DNA of 64,000 bases. Source: Sanguibacter keddieii DSM 10542 (GTDB lineage Bacteria; Actinomycetota; Actinomycetes; Actinomycetales; Cellulomonadaceae). Made by a program: the position numbers and the translations under genes. The notes below the pieces were generated by a model. It had not been told where the DNA came from. It saw only the letters and a program-made list of their open reading frames with translations, and made no database searches. The stretch is taken from contig NC_013521.1 of assembly GCF_000024925.1 (NCBI RefSeq), positions 4,092,001 through 4,156,000 of the forward strand, in the 5' to 3' direction. Positions 61,664 through 64,000 of this stretch are shown here, piece by piece; positions within the stretch are counted from its first letter, which is position 1, and each line of letters opens with the position of its first letter.

Positions 61664-64000
61664 TCATCGGTCAGTCCTGCGGGTGCTCTGGGACGACGGC
61701 AGCGGCTCCTGCTCGTCGAGGCGTCCGAGCTGGCCCCGGAGCAGCCGGGGGCGCGCGTCGTGGGTGGCCTGGACGTCCTCGGCGAACAGCAGCATCGTCG
61801 GCAGCGAGGTCGCGAAGTAGTCGACGGCAGCCGTCGTCCCCTCCTGCTCGTCGACGTACCGGGCGAGGCCGTCGCGCAGGTCGGTGGCCTCGTCGTGCAG
61901 ACCGAGACGTCGCAGGGCCGTGACCGACGCCGCGGTGCGCTCCGAGTACGGCTGGACCGCCATCGCCTCGAAGTCCCCCTGCTGCGCCGCGGCGATCTCC
62001 CACGCCTCGCTAGCCTCGTGCTCGCGCCCGGCCGCTGCCAGCGCGTCGCCGAGCAGCAGGTGCAGGTCGGCGGTGTTGGCCAGCGGGTGCCGTGCCTCGC
62101 CGAGGGACGCGACCGGCTCGAGCGCGGCCTGGACGTGCCTGACGGCGTCGTCGGGGTGACCGGCGTCGAGGGCCGCGAGCGCGAGCGACCCGTGCGCGGA
62201 GTCCCAGGCGGCCAGGACGGAACCCTCGCCGCCCTCCCACGGCTGGAAGGAGCGCCCGGTCAGCAGCGCGAGGGCCTCGTCCGCCCGGTCGAGGTCGGTG
62301 AGCAGGACGGCGAGCTGGACGGTGAGGTCGTCCCGGGCCGCGACGAGGTCGGCCCGGGCGGAGAGCGCCGCGGCACGCTCGGCCGGCCCGACGCCTCTGC
62401 GCCCCGCGAGCTGGTCCGCCTCGTAGAGCAGGCGGGCGTCGTCCGGGGCGAGGGCCCTGGCCTGGTCGTAGCAGCGGGCCGCGAGGTCGCCGTCGTCGAG
62501 CACGTTGTACGCGGCCAGGCCGAGGTTGCGCAGGACGACGGGGTCGGTGCCGTCGGCGTCGGCCGAGGCCTGCCACGCGGAGACGGCCTCGTCGCGTCGA
62601 CCGGCGGCGTAGAGGCGGTGGCCCGCGAGGCCCGACAGCAGCGGGTCGTCCGGGCGGTAGCGGCGCAGGCGTGCCAGCGCGTCGTCCTCGGCGGCAGACG
62701 GGAAGCACCGGTCCCGGGGGGCGAGGCGGGCACGCTCGACCGCCCGGTCGGCGGCGGCGTGGTCCCCGCGGGAGAGCTCCAGGTCCGCGGCGTGCAGCCA
62801 CGCGACCGGTGCGACGTTGCGCTGACCCCCGACCGTCGGCAGGGACGCGGCCCGCTCGAGCAGCGCGAGCGCCGCGTCGACGTCACCGGTGGAGGCGTGC
62901 TCGAGCGCGACGTCGACGAGGACCGTCGGGTCGGCGGAGAGCGTCACGTGCTCGCCCAGGCGGTCGCCGAGGTCGCGTCCCCAGGCGTCGAGCGGGTCGA
63001 GCGCGAGGGTGCCGCGCACGGTCTCACGGGCTGCGGCCTCGTCACCGGCGCGGCGCAGCGCGACGGTGAGGAGGTTGCGGGCCTGGACGTGTCCGGGTGC
63101 GCGGGTGACGAGCGCCTGCAGGTCGTCGACGGCGTCCTCGAGGCGCTCCGCGAGGTCGAGCCGCGCCGTGGCGACGACGGCGGCGTCGAGCCACGACCGG
63201 TCCCACGACGCCGTGCCGAGGGCCTCGCGCGCCTCGACGACGCGTCCCTGACGGGCGAGCACGACCCCTAGGCGGTAGTGCGCCTCGCCGTCGCGCGGGT
63301 TGGGGTTGCGCAGGGTGAGCCGCCGGACGGCGGCACGCAGGTGCCGCTCGGCGTCGTCGAGCCGGCCGTCGCGCGCCCGGCGGGCCGCGAGCGCCACGTG
63401 GGTGCGCGCGTCGCCGGGGTCGCGGCGCAGGGCCTCGACCCAGTAGGCCTCGGGCGAGCGGGTCGCGTGCCGGTACTGGTCGAGGTGCAGGCCGGTCACG
63501 TACAGCTCGTCGACGGAGCCCAGCTGCTCGGGCGGTGGAGGCTCGGTCGCGGGCCGGACGTCGCGCTGGCTTTCCTGCTGCCCCGACCGCGCGCTCGCCT
63601 CCGGTGCGTCGTCCGTCGTCGTGCGGGGGCGCCAGGTGATCAGGCGCGCGCCACCGTGCTCGACCGTGAGCTCGAGGTCACGGGGGTCGACCTCCCCCGC
63701 GACGGCGCCATCCTCGGGGTGGACCGTGACGCCGACGACGTACGGCGCTCCCGGCGCCAGGTCGACGTCCGCGCTGTGCACCACCTCCGCCCCGCGACGC
63801 AGTACGACCCGCGCACCGGGGCGCTCGGCCGTCACCGCGACCGCGACACGGACCTCGGCACCGTCGCCCACCGGCTCGACGTCCAGCCGGACCGCCGCGT
63901 CACGCGTGGCCTGGTGCACGGGGCCGGTGTCCTGGATCGGGTACCAGTACTGGGAGAAGGTCTTGGTCTCGCCGGGGCGCAGGAAGGCGAAGTCCGGCTG
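61664..64000 (-). CDS. DUF5107 domain protein with TPR repeats, partial
   Basis: The frame is open to the last base of the window, so at least 778 residues are visible and the N-terminus is missing. The first visible residues, QPDFAFLRPGETKTFSQYWYP, are typical of the end of the DUF5107 domain, and the C-terminal half is made of tetratricopeptide-like helical repeats (AYWVEALRRDPGDARTHVALAARRARDGRLDDAERHLRAAVRR and later units) ending with YVTGLHLDQYRHATR- and RSFQPWEGGEG-type family motifs. Members occur in glycan-utilisation loci and are suspected glycoside hydrolases or carbohydrate-binding scaffolds. The stop overlaps the GH35 ATG 61667 by four bases. Confidence 0.88.
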   Translation of the reverse strand, partial: QPDFAFLRPGETKTFSQYWYPIQDTGPVHQATRDAAVRLDVEPVGDGAEVRVAVAVTAERPGARVVLRRGAEVVHSADVDLAPGAPYVVGVTVHPEDGAVAGEVDPRDLELTVEHGGARLITWRPRTTTDDAPEASARSGQQESQRDVRPATEPPPPEQLGSVDELYVTGLHLDQYRHATRSPEAYWVEALRRDPGDARTHVALAARRARDGRLDDAERHLRAAVRRLTLRNPNPRDGEAHYRLGVVLARQGRVVEAREALGTASWDRSWLDAAVVATARLDLAERLEDAVDDLQALVTRAPGHVQARNLLTVALRRAGDEAAARETVRGTLALDPLDAWGRDLGDRLGEHVTLSADPTVLVDVALEHASTGDVDAALALLERAASLPTVGGQRNVAPVAWLHAADLELSRGDHAAADRAVERARLAPRDRCFPSAAEDDALARLRRYRPDDPLLSGLAGHRLYAAGRRDEAVSAWQASADADGTDPVVLRNLGLAAYNVLDDGDLAARCYDQARALAPDDARLLYEADQLAGRRGVGPAERAAALSARADLVAARDDLTVQLAVLLTDLDRADEALALLTGRSFQPWEGGEGSVLAAWDSAHGSLALAALDAGHPDDAVRHVQAALEPVASLGEARHPLANTADLHLLLGDALAAAGREHEASEAWEIAAAQQGDFEAMAVQPYSERTAASVTALRRLGLHDEATDLRDGLARYVDEQEGTTAAVDYFATSLPTMLLFAEDVQATHDARPRLLRGQLGRLDEQEPLPSSQSTRRTDR

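Noticed and set aside
59202-61820. 872-codon plus-strand frame opposite the GH35 gene
   Set aside because: Shadow of the glycosidase gene; no motif.

Overview
The window is a high-GC chromosomal segment from an actinobacterium, most likely of the order Micrococcales (Cellulomonas/Sanguibacter-like). The evidence is strongly GC-biased third codon positions, an OleB-OleC fusion of the type known from Micrococcus-like bacteria, a gluABCD glutamate transporter in the Corynebacterium gene order, an rRNA operon with no tRNA in the 16S-23S spacer, several short-leader or leaderless promoters, and glycoside hydrolase genes. The genus is inference. The window also shows no phage, plasmid or insertion-sequence genes.

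Layout. 1-441 is the end of an NmrA-like oxidoreductase. 463-5239 (minus) is a tightly overlapping oleA-oleBC-oleD operon for head-to-head condensation of fatty acyl-CoAs into long-chain olefins. 5713-9875 holds two tandem, closely related methyl-accepting chemotaxis proteins and a MarR-type regulator. 9964-10967 has a START/AHSA1-type protein and then a hairpin-rich non-coding stretch in front of a 71-codon gene that looks like the N-terminal remnant of an Abi-family protein. 11091-20279 is a regulator-rich region: SDR, rsgA, an unusual TetR, a zinc-type CDF exporter with its ArsR/SmtB repressor, TetR, MFS plus ArsR-like regulator, a MarR/hydrolase divergent pair and SoxR. 20316-24973 has two tandem paralogues of unknown function, then a predicted zinc-responsive pair (AztD-like metallochaperone and ZnuA-like binding protein) and a CopC-domain protein. 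25153-31671 has a class B penicillin-binding protein, prolyl aminopeptidase and gluABCD. 31957-33811 is a divergent uronate dehydrogenase/lactonase pair. 33906-39988 has a stress-type flavin-binding protein, a truncated adenylate-forming protein, a heptanucleotide tandem array, a NarL-type two-component system, DedA and a HEAT-repeat protein. 40082-51492 is an enoate/carbonyl reductase and alpha/beta-hydrolase region governed by three TetR repressors, two of which are paralogues with similar operators. 51589-57780 carries the rRNA operon on the minus strand (16S-23S-5S). 57781-64000 is a minus-strand beta-galactoside/glycan operon (DUF5107-TPR protein, GH35, cellulase-like protein) running off the window end.

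Cross-cutting signals. Three intergenic sites (15437-15523, 24125-24231, 51587-51693) share one architecture: an 11-12-bp box repeated directly with a 19-20-bp period and then repeated inverted around a central loop. Many regulator genes have clear palindromic operators at their own promoters, and at several genes the -10 hexamer lies only 6-7 nt before the start codon.
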